NCBI RefSeq assembly: GCF_027943255.1
Contig: NC_072894.1
Location: 76,299,601 to 76,363,600 of the forward strand
Length of the DNA stretch: 64,000 bases
Reading direction: 5' to 3'
Source: Anastrepha obliqua
Lineage: Eukaryota; Arthropoda; Insecta; Diptera; Tephritidae
A program made the translations under genes and the position numbers. The notes under the pieces were generated by a model, which worked only from the letters and a program-made list of their open reading frames with translations, was not told where the DNA came from and did no database searches. This document shows positions 1-48,084 of this stretch, piece after piece (the stretch's first letter is position 1; every line of letters begins with the position of its first letter).

Positions 1-2500
1 AGTACGAATTACCCTAAGATTTTGCGAATGAAATTTCTGTAAAAAATACTTTATTACAAAACTAATACATTTGATAGTATATTTAAAAATCGAAATTACC
101 TTTGTAAACTTTTTAAAGTTTTTAATGCTCTTGTTACAATTATTTTTGTCGTTCTCATTATTTGCAAAACTTTTGCTGTTTAAGTCTCTTTTATGTAATA
201 AAGATTTTGGGTCCAACAGTTTTACGACGCATCCACCTTCAATGGGTTCAATTACATCTTTGCTATCACCTGCCACCCCTGGATCATTCATTTCTTTTTT
301 TTGTATGTCCACTTCATCTTTAAATTGCTCTGCTTTAATAGATAAAGCACTTAGTGAGCAGTCGAGCCAATCTGCAACACTAATTTTTGCCGGCAACTGT
401 TTTGGCTTTGGCATAATTATTTGGTTAGGTTTATTTTTTATTACGGGTGGTTGGTTCCGTATATCAGCATCAACAACATCTTTAGAATAATTTTGCTCAT
501 CAACAACACCGCCAAAGTTGAAGAGGTCTTCATCTGAGTCACAACCGCCATCATTCAAAGTTCGTACTCTCTTAGCATTATTTTTATCATCATTTGAGTT
601 ACTTTTACCGCCGAAACAAAACAAATCATCATCATCACTGTTATCTATGTCAGCAATACGTGCGCGTTTTGCTCCTTGCTTGGAAGTCTCAGGGCCAATT
701 GCAGCATTTTTCTCGGCTTGGCCTGCATTGTGCACATCTAAGTTGGGTACTTGCGATTTCTCTAGAAAACCCGACATATTAATCACGGCTTTCCTAGACA
801 TTCCCTTGTGAATTGCAACGGGCAATTGGTTATCGCAAGATTTAGGCGTTCGATTTGCACTGACCGTAGAAGATGTCGATGTGTGAGTTGATTTTGTACG
901 CAGTCTAGTTTCACGCTCAATCGGTGAATCTCTCTTCTCTTCCAGGTGCACTTTCTTAGCCGCAAAATTAAACAGCTCATCATCTTCGCTGCCCAATTGA
1001 GAATTAACAACTTCGTCTCCGCTTACTTTAGTTCCTCTTGTTCTCTTACGTTTATTGGCGTCTTGTACACTTTCGGTGACTTGGAGTGAAGACATTGGCA
1101 CATTATTCGAACCATTTTCTTCTGGCTCAAAAGTTTGTGATTCTATATCTACTGATCCAGTTTGTTCCAGGCAGGTCCCTGTTGACCCAGCGGGTGATTT
1201 GCTTGTTAAATCTGTGCTGCACGAGCTTTTGCGATCAGTTTCTGGTATAAAAACTTCCGTTTCGTCCATATCTAATGGATTCGAAATATTGGGAAAATCT
1301 TGAACAGAGCACTGCGGTGCATTAGATTCTATTGATTTGGAAGCGAGATCGAAGTTTTCGTTCGCGTTAAAGCTGGGATTACAATACCTTTTCGTGGAAC
1401 ACTGTATCAACGCCAAGCCAATCTCGAATTCAGGTACAGTTCGTCGCGAATGAAGTTTAAGGAAGTCTTGCATGTAGAGAATGGCATCATTTAATGAATT
1501 AATTACATAAAGATATATACATACATATGTTATATTATTTACATAAAAATCAGTTTCTATCTCACCTTCAATTGTGTTAATGGTTTGCGAACTTTGTGAT
1601 TCTGTAGACGGTACATACTGAACAACCACCACATCATTTCGAACTAAGAATGACTTTTGTATACCTACATTTAAATGCTTACTTCTTCCACCAGCCTTCT
1701 CCACTATAGGAGCATATTTCTTAAAATGATGGGCATGTAGAAACACAAATGTTAAGTTGTTAAACAGAAGCTTTCTCTCTTCACGATATTTTAAATCGAA
1801 ATTCTCAGCATTCGGTGGCATGTAAGATTCGACTTTAGGCAATGATCGCCGTCCACGGCGCGCCGCCTGGACTACATTATACCAGTAGTCGCAGGTCACA
1901 ATAGGTTTCGAATCCAATATTGCATGTAAAAGTTTTGAGCACAAGTAAATTTCTGCCAAAGTTAGATGTGTGCATGTATCGTCCCAGTCGGCCAAAATAC
2001 AACCTCCGAGCACCTGAACGCATTGCTTCAACTGCATGGCGAGCTCTTTAGGTAAAACTGATATCGAAATAAACGGTGTAATATTTGATACAGTCCAAAT
2101 GTTCTTTAAAACTCCGAAACGTATGCGATCACCTTCAGCTAAAGTTAAACGTTTTTGTTTAGGTATCACCACACCTTTAGCAATGCCATCGTTATGGAAA
2201 GTACCATATTTAGAGCCCGCATCTTCAAGCTCAAGTAATTCTTTTATTTTAATTGGATCACTACTTTCAGCATCTTTTATTTGCGTTGTTGTAAAATGTA
2301 TAAACGCATGAGTCCGACTAATTGAAGAATCGTCTGTAATTACCAAATCTGCTCCAACGCGTCCTACGGTATACTTCGACTTTTCGCTAATCACAATGAG
2401 GACATTTCCTATTTGGAAAAGTATACATACATGGTTTAAATTTATTTCCAACAATTTTAGTTGTGTACTCACCAGTTATTGTGTTCGTAAGAAGCCACAT
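1..2500 (-). CDS. nbs: nibrin (Nbs1), MRN complex subunit, 3' end off window
   Basis: Nibrin recruits Mre11-Rad50 and ATM to DNA double-strand breaks in the nucleus. Exons read on the minus strand: 2473-2500 (ATG), 1566-2408, 100-1466, and a final exon from 36 to the edge; all junctions are GT/AG and phases agree. The protein starts MWLLTNTITG. An FHA domain lies near residues 10-100, with G25-R26 and the S40-R41-x-H43 phosphopeptide-binding signature, followed by tandem BRCT-like sequence up to about residue 320. A long low-complexity acidic/serine-rich middle follows, containing two DDDDLFCFGG / DEDLFNFGG-type repeats. The last complete exon ends in KNFKKFTK, which matches the conserved NFKKFxKV Mre11-binding motif of the family. 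The intron at 1467-1565 is 99 bases, in frame and stop-free, so it could be retained. The remaining C-terminus lies beyond position 1. It is divergent from IntS7. Confidence 0.92.
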
Positions 2501-3971
2501 TTTAGAATGGATTTTTTTTTTTTTAGGTTGCTTCAATGCTTCTGAGCAAAGATTGAAGACTTATTTGGTCAGCTTAACAGCTAAAACTCCAACTGCAAAT
2601 ATATGCTTTCTTTCACTTCCAATTTTAGTTTGACTTATGTCATCTGCTATAGGTTTACTTGAATTTCTTTGAGAAAGTTAATGATGGTAATGGAATTTTA
2701 AATGCTTGCAAAATTAAAAATTTGCACAATAACTTTTGGGTGAATTTCAAAACAATTCACAAATGACACGATTATTGCCAGGTTCCGTAATTATCTGGTG
2801 TATTTTGGCTTTTACGAATAAGTCAAAGCGAATTGAAAATGAAGATGGCATTTTCTCAAGTCTGCGATTTGACAAGTCTGACGTCAGCTCCCTTCGCAAT
2901 ACAATAAACAAACAAGCGGAGGACAAATTGCATGTATGTAAAAATTCAGTGAATGGCTCGCCAATATTGGGAATGGTAATTTTTAAAATAAATAAACTAA
3001 CGAAAACGAATGGCCATGTGTTAAATTGTAAAAGCACGAATTAAGATAATGCCTCCAAGTGCAGTTTCACCATTCCTTTCGCCTACTCTTCCACTTCACA
3101 AACAAGTAGTTCCCCTTCATTTTGTTCGTTTACTCATGGCGCCATTAAAAAACAGTTGCTTTATTTTTCGCGATTTTGACAAGTCTGGCCTCAGCTCCGT
3201 TCGCAATTGAAAACAAACGAATAAAACAATAATAACATCTTTGTGAAAATTCAGTGAATGGCTTGGTAGTATTATGATTTGTGTTAATCTAATCAAAGTA
3301 ATGAAAACAAAATGCCGTGAGTTAAATTTTGAAAGCAGAAATTAAAATAAAGCCTCCAAATGCAGTTTGATTGCATCTTCCACCGTGGCAAGAAAATATG
3401 TGTGTGTGCGTATAATTCCTTATATTTGATTGTTCCCTTGCTTTCGCCTACTCTTCTAATTCCTTTAATAATTCCCCTTCCTTTTGCTTGTCTATTCATG
3501 GGCTCTTACGGCACGACTTATTCGGATGGCATTATCTCCTTCTCTATCATTCTTGGTCGCAGACGATACAGCGAATTCGGAAGACACAACCTTGTATTCT
3601 ATCATCCTTGTAACAACACCTTGTATAGACTCTACTGTGACCAAGGTGGATTTAATAAGGTGACAGCATTCACCCAGCTGAATTTTTCGCCGTAGGGATG
3701 GCTTACGTCAAAATGATATGCTTTGTTTGTGTGTATTGGTATGTTTACATTCGTATGTTTACATTTGCTTGCTGATTTTGACATGATGCTTGCACCAAAC
3801 GCAACAACAAAACATGTAGGGTTTTACTTATATGTGTTTGCTGTCACCTGTAATAAATTCGCCTTGACTGTGACAATTAAACAAGACAAGTCTGTTTACA
3901 ATCCGCGTTTTTTTACAACACCGTTGTGATTAGCATTTACTTTGTAAAAATTTAACAGAAACCTCTGTATA
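2501..3971. promoter_or_regulatory. divergent nbs / IntS7 intergenic region with internal duplication
   Basis: This 1.47 kb gap lies between the two start codons and must hold both promoters and 5' UTRs. No convincing coding exon is visible: the short ORFs here are not family members I recognise. Positions 2865-3143 and 3171-3505 are diverged direct copies of one another, sharing blocks such as GACAAGTCTG, AAAATTCAGTGAATGGCT, GCCTCCAA.TGCAGTTT and TTTCGCCTACTCTTC; the second copy has about 60 extra bases. No TATA box or DRE was obvious. Confidence 0.6.
2865..3505. repeat. tandem direct duplication (two diverged copies, about 280-335 bases)
   Basis: Copy 1 spans 2865-3143 and copy 2 spans 3171-3505. 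Similar blocks occur in the same order in both, separated by small indels. It lies wholly inside the divergent promoter region. Confidence 0.75.
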
Positions 3972-6900
3972 ATGGCGTCGTTGTCAGGCGTCCGCGTGAA
4001 TCTTTTCAATGAGAATTTCCTCAATGAGTCTGAACAGGACGCTAACTCCGTGCTGACCGAACTTGACAAAGGCTTGCGTTCGGCGAAGTTGGGCGTACAG
4101 TGTGAGGCCATTGTGCGCTTTCCTCGGCTCTTCGAAAAATATCCATTCCCAATATTAATAAACTCCTCATTCCTAAAGTTGGCAGAATTCTTTTGGAATG
4201 GTTCGAATTTATTACGCTTCTGGGTACTGCGCGTTTGTCAACAAAGCGAAAATCATCTGGATAAAATACTGAATATCGATGCATTTGTTAAACGCATATT
4301 TATGGTAATACACTCCAATGACCCTGTGGCGCGTTCATTAACTTTGCGTACTTTGGGTGCAGTGTCTCGGGTTATTCCAGAGAAGCAGCAGGTACACCAT
4401 GCAATACGTAGAGCACTCGATAGTCATGATACAGTAGAGGTGGAAGCTGCAATTTATGCAAGCGGTCAGTTTGCTGCACAATCACGCTCGTTTGCGATTA
4501 GTATGTGCGCAAAAATATCTGATATGATCGAATCATTACAAATACCAGTACCAATGAAACTACAACTTATACCTGTGTTAAGGCACATGCATCACGACTC
4601 GAACACGTCTTCATTGGTAAAAGATCTCTGCTTGAATTTGTTGCCAAAATACCCGGCTGAAAGCTTCGTAGTTGCTATACTAGATTCTCTAACGCAACTT
4701 TCGGCACGTACATTAACTGGAGTTCCGGACCAAGTAAAACTGTTGCTGGACTTTCTACAAGACAAGCGTAAACCTGTTCGGGCGCAAGTGTTGAAGTCAC
4801 TTACCCAACTCGCTGACCCACAGTGTGTACATGCCTGGCCAAAAAAGGTTATGAACGAACTTATAGCGAAGGCGCAAGCTTGTGAGGATTCACGGGAACA
4901 ATACCTCTATCTGAATATTCTGCTTAAACTCTGTGATTGTCCTCTGACATGTCATGTGTTGTTAAATGAGCAACAAGAATCTGTGACAGAGTTGTGCCTT
5001 ACGTGTATTTGCTTAGACAACTATGCTACGGCAAGTCAAGCGATGTCAATCTTAGCAGCACTTATGGCTTATTCTGGTGGCGATAAACAAATTACATCCG
5101 ATATTATGGAAATCGTAAACTTACATATGGAAGGTTTGATTTTCTGTATGGTGGGTGAAAAGGAAAATGAACGCGAGCTTAAAAAAATACTTTGTTGTGG
5201 TATCAAAATAGCTAGCGTTAACCTTGAATTTGGCACAGAATTTGTAAATATGTTAGCTGATTTGATTACCGAAGAAGTGGAATATCCACCTCGTAATGCA
5301 GAGATGATGTGCGATGCATTAGGAGCTCTCGGCTCACATTTCCAATTGCGGAAATTCGCTGACATGGGTTTGACAGAGGGAGAATCGATGGACCTTGATG
5401 ACATCCAGCCTACAACTTCAGCACAAGCTGCTTTATCGGCGCAAGCAAAAGTCGGGACGGCAGAAGTGGAGACACAGGCTGAGGAGCCATCAGACGCGCC
5501 AACGGTAAGAATGTAATTATATGTCCATATTTAATTCGCATTTTTCCTGTTAGGGTACTACATATCAGTCATTACTATAGAAATAAATTTAGTAAACATT
5601 TTTAATTTTCCCAGGATAACCCAGTCTTGAATCGGTTGCTTTTTATATTACATAAATTAAACGCGATTGTGGACGCTGGAGCAAATACAGATCAATTACA
5701 TACAGTCGAAATTCTAGCTTCAGTAGCTCTGCAGTCTATGCTCGGCTGTTTCATACCTAAGGAAGTGATAGAATGTTTTGAGCGTTGCTGCAGCAAAATT
5801 AATTGTTGGAATCAATATCGCATAGCAAGATCTGCAAGCCGTTATGGCCAACATTACCTCGCCGCATATATATTTTCCAAAATATCACAGTTCACTGTGG
5901 TAGACAAACTACATTTCTTTTTGATGGGCCTCGCACAAATGGGAAGAGCTGAATGTATACTAAACTATGGAGTGGAGTACGAATTTATGCGCGATAACTA
6001 CGAGCAATGTGCACCCACAACGACAACGAATAATACACCAGAGGATCAAACGACAACTGGAACAACAATTTCTACGCTGAAACAAATGCTACTAATGCAA
6101 CGCTTAGAATCTGCAATTAATTTGTATTGGCAGGCCCTTGCAAGTCTACGTGCCAGCTCGTCTCCTGCTAATCCTCTTACTTTTCAATTGGAATATCTGA
6201 AGCTGCGCGCTCAATTCTTACAGACCCTTTACATGGCCGTTACAGTGAAGAATGCTCAGATTATTGTACCGCCTCCAGCGATTGCGGGAAGCTTAGCGCA
6301 GAATTCACGAGACTACTTGCAAAAATTCGGTCATGTCACTAATCAGTTGCGTAAATTAGTAAAATCTTTGAAGAGTTGCGAAGAATCCTACTCACGCCTC
6401 TACAAATCTGCTTTCGATGCAGATCCTGTAACGTTGGAATTTCTGGAAATAGCTGAGTACCAATGTGCTTTATTCGCACACATTGTTGAAACAATCTGTT
6501 ATGCAACGCCTTCAGATCCACCTGCGTTCTTAACAACCGGCCAATGTCCTGAGACGCGCTACTTTGCGGCTTGTTGCCATCGCATGGAAAAAATGCAACG
6601 CAATTTACCACAAGAGCCATCTAATGCAAAAACAATAAGTAATCGCCACTTAGAAATTATTTTGTCTGAAATTGAATTGATCACGAAGACTCCAATCTGC
6701 TTACCGCGTTATTTCTTCCAAGTCTTACAATCAACGCAAATTAAACTTTCTGTTAGTCCACAGCCCCGCAGTCCTGGCGAGCCTGTGCTTGTTCAATCCG
6801 GTAGCAATTTGGTAATTAAAGTAGAAGGCGTCATTCAGCATTATGGCAAAAGACGCTCAATGTATCGGAGTGTGGATGCAGTCCAATTGACATTAACATC

Positions 6901-7201
6901 ACAACTTGTTACGCCTCGCCCTGCTAGCGAGACATCTAAAGCCTCAACGCCTGATACAGTAACGCTTACACAAACGGTTAAACCACAGCGAGACTTTTTG
7001 ACAGGTAGCTTTCTCTTGCCCATTTCAAGTGGAGGGCAATGGCAGGTTACTTTAGAGACATACGTCATCGATGAGAATGGCATAACATGGTGCACTGGGC
7101 CGAAAAATTCAATGTTGGTGCGATTATTAGAAGATCCGGCGAAGGCAACAGCACCAACACCATCGACTTCAGCGCAGGCAGGCCAAACACGAAGATTTTA
7201 A
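3972..7201 (+). CDS. IntS7: Integrator complex subunit 7 (deflated)
   Basis: IntS7 is a structural subunit of the nuclear Integrator complex, which cleaves snRNA 3' ends and terminates paused RNA polymerase II transcripts. Exon 1 is 3972-5504 (511 codons) and exon 2 is 5615-7201, with donor ACG|GTAAGA and acceptor CCCAG|GATAAC in phase 0. The protein is about 1039 residues, close to the roughly 1000 of Drosophila deflated. The start MASLSGVRVNLFNENFLNE and the following segment (SAKLGVQCEAIVRFPRLF) are typical of the family. Residues about 30-450 form ARM/HEAT-type helical repeats; there are no catalytic motifs. The region encoded around 5400-5504 is a low-complexity Ala/Glu/Thr linker that spans the splice. 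A threonine-rich insert (TTTTNNTPEDQTTTGTT) is encoded near 6019-6070. AATAAA follows at 7268-7273. Confidence 0.96.
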
Positions 7202-7242
7202 AACGAACATCATTAGAATGAAAGTAAGAGAATTTCATTGTT

Positions 7243-7273
7243 TTTATTTTTAAAAGCTGAAGTATTTAATAAA
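7243..7273. terminator. overlapping convergent poly(A) signals of IntS7 (+) and mRpS6 (-)
   Basis: AATAAA on the plus strand at 7268-7273 lies 67 bases after the IntS7 stop. TTTATT at 7243-7248 (AATAAA on the minus strand) lies about 140 bases after the mRpS6 stop. The minus-strand signal lies upstream of the plus-strand one, so the two 3' UTRs are expected to overlap. Confidence 0.6.
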
Positions 7274-7385
7274 CACACATTTGTAAGTGAGCTTAAAAAG
7301 TTAGGAATATGACACCTTTACTCGTTTTTAATAACTCATTAAACTGTTAAGACATTTTCTTAAATAAAAATTTAACTACTCGTAC

Positions 7386-7897
7386 TTATTTTTGGAAAGG
7401 ATAGTAGTCTAAACCTGTGTTGTACTTAAACTTAGGTTTTTGTTTGCGTTTTGCTATATCTATCATTTCCTGCACATCTTTGCGGTATGCCGGTGGAAGC
7501 ATTTCTTCATGCAGGGTGCATTGGAATTCTTCCGGTTCTTCAATTTTAAAGATCCTACGCCGTACAATATCAATGTCACGGCCGAACTCCTCCATAAAAT
7601 CACTTATCTTCGCTGGTGCTGCATCAAAGGATATGGTGAAGTAGGTTCCTTCGCGATGCACTACTCCATGTTCACTGATTTTATATGGTAGCATCCGCGT
7701 ACCTAAATTTTCCAGTTTTCTAATTACGCAGTCTCTATCCAAAATCGTTTCGGCAGTGCGTTTTAATACGGACACAATCTCCGGCTAATTTGGATGTAAG
7801 AATTTGTAGTTAATTTATTGAAATGAAATGAGTCTATATATAAGATACTTACTCTGGACATTTGTCGCAATACCAATGCTAATTCATAGGAAGGCAT
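7386..7897 (-). CDS. mRpS6: mitochondrial 28S ribosomal protein S6
   Basis: A component of the small subunit of the mitochondrial ribosome (bS6m family). Exon 1 is 7853-7897 (MPSYELALVLRQMSR) and exon 2 is 7386-7784 (PEIVSVLKRTAETILDRDCV...), joined in phase 0 by donor AGA|GTAAGT and acceptor TTAG|CCG. The total is 147 residues, as in Drosophila. The N-terminal beta strand MPSYELALVLR and the PEI/VxxLKR helix are the S6 ferredoxin-like fold signature; the C-terminus KFKYNTGLDYYPFQK is typical of insect mRpS6. There is no obvious cleavable presequence, which is usual for this protein. It is convergent with IntS7. Confidence 0.96.
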
Positions 7898-8100
7898 TTT
7901 TAATTTATTACATTAAAATCATGCACGAATAATGCAGCACCAACAGCAGTGTTATGAAAGGGAACAAAATGGAAAAGTAACCTCAAAAAACAAATAGTGA
8001 AACAGTAATGCCGAACCCTCACAAAATACCCTCAAAACTAATTGGGGTAAAAAGAAATTAGACGATTATATAGGAGGAAACGGAAGTATTTATATATTAT
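7898..8100. other. mRpS6 5' flank
   Basis: AT-rich sequence upstream of the mRpS6 ATG. It would hold its promoter and 5' UTR; no specific motif stands out. Confidence 0.4.
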
Positions 8101-8110
8101 ATATATATAT

Positions 8111-8220
8111 AATTGGCGCGTACACTTCTGTTAGGTGTTTGGCCGAGCTCCTCCTCCTATTTGTGGTGTGCGTCTTGATGTTGTTCCACAAATGGAGGGA
8201 CCTACAGTTTCAAGTCGACT
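8111..8220 (-). mobile_element. tRNA-derived SINE, 5'-truncated copy
   Basis: Matches the 3' part of the full-length SINE at 23353-23670, in reverse orientation: AATTGGCGCGTACACTTCTG, GGCCGAGCTCCTCC, CACAAATGGAGGGACC. It is preceded by a TA-rich stretch corresponding to the SINE tail. The tRNA-like head is missing. Confidence 0.85.
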
Positions 8221-8274
8221 TTTCATGAAGTATTTAATAGTATTATTATTTCCGAAAATGGCCCTCTCATTATA

Positions 8275-8600
8275 TGCCGACATTACGCGAATATTGCCTT
8301 ATTCTAATATGAAATTAGAATAGAGCAGGAAAAATTTAGTACTTTAAAAATAATATTTTTAATATAATATATATTGAATATAATGAAATAAAACGATTTA
8401 CTTCGATTTCTTTGTAACAATTAAGTTTCTGTGCAACTATTTTGACGCACTTGTGTACACAGATAAATAATAAAATAGTGCGAGTACAACAGTTTGAGAA
8501 AAGATAACGCTACCCTATGAGTATGATGAGAAATCAAAACGAAAGTTGAACACCTCTGGTACAGGGCGGAATAAATACGGTATTATTGCAAGAAACGAAA
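8275..8600 (+). repeat. dispersed repeat family K, copy 1
   Basis: Shares ordered blocks with 31220-31560, 48985-49150 and the reverse of 61750-62010: TATATGCCGAC, GAAATAAAACGATTTACTTC, GTGCAACTATTTTGACGCAC, CAGTTTGAGAAAAG and GGCGGAATAAAT. It has no terminal repeats I can see and no long ORF. The class is unknown. Confidence 0.65.
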
Positions 8601-8999
8601 ACGCGATAAAATGGATCTTACTCGGAAGTGAATTACGGTAGGTTTTGTAATTGTTATGTAATAAATGCTTAAAAACAAAGAATTAATCTAGCGATCATTG
8701 TCCAGCATATTCTGTATCCACTTTGCTAAAGTTAGCAGATACTCGGGAATGTTGTTCCAATGGCTTCAAGCACATGTAAAAAAAACTGGGAATTCTGATT
8801 AGCAGGTATGCCACAATCGCAGCCTATTTATGTCGAGAGACCACAAAATAAAACACTGCAGCAAAAAAGAAGGGAGAAATAAAAAATGTCTTCCAACTCT
8901 ACAACGCAGGTTATATAAGAGGAGAGTAGCACAATATCCATATCAACTCTTACGGCTACAATGTTGTTGTAGCGGTTTACTTAGCGATGTCATCGGTCA

Positions 9000-10090
9000 A
9001 GTCATCGGTTATCGTCATCTATCTCATCCAACAGTAAGCTCCTTTCGAGAAGAAAGTGTGTTGGAGTCTCCGGGGATTCATCCTAGAAACAAAAGGAGTT
9101 AGCGGACCATTTCCCAATCCTTGCAGATGGCTGCGCAATCTGTAGTGACCTGTGAGAATGGCCGTGAGCATTCTCAGATTGTCCTTAGGAAGGGTTATGA
9201 GTTGCCTGAACCCCATATATTATACCCCTCAGTAAGGACTTCGCCTAGTTTGATGCGAGCTCGCGTCTCTTAGCTTTAACTCTTCGCTTCTAAGCTTCTC
9301 CTTGATGGTACATTGTCCCATGGTTATATTAATTATCAATGCAACTGCTACTTTCTACCCAGTTTCACCCCTATGCCCTGGGACCCATATATGCCGGATA
9401 GGATTGTGCATTACTAGCAAATTCAGTTTCTCAAAAAGTATTGTCGCTCAGAATGGCAATTATCTTATACCGGAGGTTTATGTTTAATAGACAGATGGCA
9501 TACACTTCCGTCTGGAAGATGGTGTGAAAAGTTACCCATCGGGTGAGACGGTTTTGTTTTGGGTTCACATGTTCCAGCGCTTATCCTCTCAGATGCCTTC
9601 GAGCCATTTTTATACCAGTATAGGGCACGCTCTTGGAATTTCCTTTCGAGAGAAGGAGTACTGCAGCTTACTTTATCGCCCAGTCCAATTCTGAATTTCC
9701 TTTCAAATTTAATGACTTTGGTGACATCACCCCTGGGGAGCTGCATGCTCAACGATTCCATGCTCATGGATGAGATCACCATATTACACAGGTCGCCCTT
9801 GGCTGATTGCTGAATAAGAAGCTATGTCAACTGGAGCATCACCATCATTACAGCTGTGGGGCAAGTGTGCAAACGCTCCTATGATGCACACACATGCTAA
9901 GCGCTGAAGCTTAATCAGTCCAGGATAAGGACAAGATACTTAATTGCGCCGACTATTCCAATAGCAACCCCACCCATATTCCCTCATTCCTGGTAGGACT
10001 TTTCTTCTGGTGAAGGGTGATAGGACCCGACAGGACCAGCAGGGGATTTGAGGCTGGATAGTCTGTCCGCCGTTGAGTTCTCAACTTTGT
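9000..10090 (-). mobile_element. non-LTR retrotransposon remnant (RT C-terminus plus RNase H)
   Basis: Broken minus-strand frames carry jockey-superfamily LINE features: an RT thumb-like stretch (LQRLACVCIIGA) near 9890, an RNase H start with YWYKNGSKASERISAG (family YTDGSKT..G.GAG) at about 9570-9620, and the RNase H tail LTGHYRLRSHL (family LTGHC.LR.HL) around 9130-9160. Frameshifts and stops separate them, so it is inactive. A related fragment lies at 32500-33000. Confidence 0.75.
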
Positions 10091-10482
10091 TTTTTTGAAT
10101 TATGATAATCTTACAGCAAATGAGCTATATGAACTTATAGTTATGCTTCGAGAAATCAGATGTCGTTGAGGAAATTGTATGCCTTCGAATTCCTCCGAAA
10201 GGTTTTTAAACGAACATGAAAGGAAAACGATATTACATATGCATTTGGCCTGTTCTTTAAACGATTTCTCTGAATTTGAAATATTTTTTCTATTTTTATT
10301 TTGACATGGTTATTTTTCATGTATTTAACTCTAATATTTTTTAGCGTAACTTTTACATCGTCTTTCTTCAAAGATTTTTTAGGACAGCTCCTTGTGTAAT
10401 ACATACATCCACATGTGTCTGGATATCACCGATAGCTGATGTTAGGCACAATATCAATAATGCAACAAATATGCACATCTTT

Positions 10483-10612
10483 GACAGATGTTTGGCCGAG
10501 ATTCTCTTTATTGCCCGAAAGTTTAAGCTCGTGGCCCTCCGAAAAATATGGTCACGACAGAAAAGCGCTTTTAGGTTTGCTATTGCCTGCCGAAATGTCA
10601 AGCTCTATTAAA
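10483..10612 (-). mobile_element. degenerate SINE copy
   Basis: Contains CAGATGTTTGGCCGAG and later AGGTTTGCTATTGCCTGCCG, which match the two ends of the SINE body in reverse orientation with the middle lost or diverged. Confidence 0.55.
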
Positions 10613-10649
10613 AGTCACTACCCAAACAAGTGGTACCCACGCATCACAT

Positions 10650-10737
10650 TCGGTTCTGCGCTACCGAACGACCCGGATTTATATCCGGCCAAGGATTGTC
10701 AGCGATTGTTTATGCTGCTACAACAACCACAACAGCA
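10650..10737 (+). repeat. dispersed repeat family H, copy 1
   Basis: Carries GACCCGGATTTATATCCGGC, CCAAGGATTGTCAG and TTTATGCTGCTACAACAACC, shared with copies at 36345-36445, 36790-36930 and 51795-51950. The CAA-rich end suggests a retroposon 3' tail. It directly follows the degenerate SINE copy. Confidence 0.7.
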
Positions 10738-10879
10738 ATGGCGGCTGTCATATAGATATTATATAACATACTCGTACGAGTGTATTGACATTAGTTATTC
10801 AGATAAACCATAATATGCTGCATAAACCTGTTTTTGAATACTTGTAATAAAAACAAAAACATTTTGTATGTAGTAACTA

Positions 10880-11706
10880 TTATTACATAAATTTTATTTC
10901 ATACTCAACATGAAGTAACAGATCAAATCAGTATACTCATACCTATCACTGTGTATATATTGTATATGATTTATAAATACATTCTAATTTTTTAACGGTA
11001 ATTAAATGGGAGAAGACACGTTTGTTTCTTTCGTTTTTGGAGGTGGTTGTTTTGTTGTTATAATTTATACTTTAAAGGCCATACCTTTTTAGCAAGGTTT
11101 ATTGTTACAGTAAATAAATTGTTCTCTCAAAAATAGGTTCTTTCATATTATGCATTAGTGTAAAAGATATATAGAGAAAATTTCTAATCATTCGTTTTTT
11201 AAATGTACACATGTATGTATGTAGAAGAATACATATAATATAAATGCTTAATGGCACGAACGAGGCATTCACACCACGCTTATACTATAGTATTGGTGCG
11301 TGTGTGGGCATATGCGCCTCTGGTATTTTTATTGTTTGTATAGTTTTAAGTGCCGATTTAATACAATTTAGAAAAAATGCAGTATGTTATTAAATATAAG
11401 AATAAGGAGTTTAAGTTAAAAAAATATATATGTAAATGTTATAAAAGTTTTACGATTTTTCTTCCTGTGGTTTATAATAGGGCTTAGATAATACGTTCCA
11501 TACATCAATACTATAACGTTAAAAAAACGTAGAATGCAAAATTTGGAATACATTTGTCGGTTGTCATTTTTTTTTTGTGTCTATACAAATTTGGACACTT
11601 ATGGAATGCTTAAATATTAAAATGCCGCAGCGGTCATCTAAGTACCAATGAAATTGGTTAATATCGTACATCCGCTTTACGATTTGCTGCGCAATGGAAG
11701 TCGCAT
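10880..11706 (-). other. probable Chd64 3' UTR
   Basis: This AT-rich stretch lies downstream of the Chd64 stop. TTTATT at 10893-10898 is a minus-strand AATAAA signal, which would give a 3' UTR of about 0.8 kb. I see no coding exon or transposon here. Confidence 0.45.

Positions 11707-48084
<36,378 letters not shown>

Noticed and set aside
71..1303. Plus-strand ORFs over the left edge
   Set aside because: They are antisense to the long nbs exon, which has a recognisable FHA/BRCT/Mre11-binding protein on the other strand.
10439..10813. 124-codon plus-strand ORF
   Set aside because: It is composed of a degenerate SINE copy and repeat family H; the reading frame is accidental.
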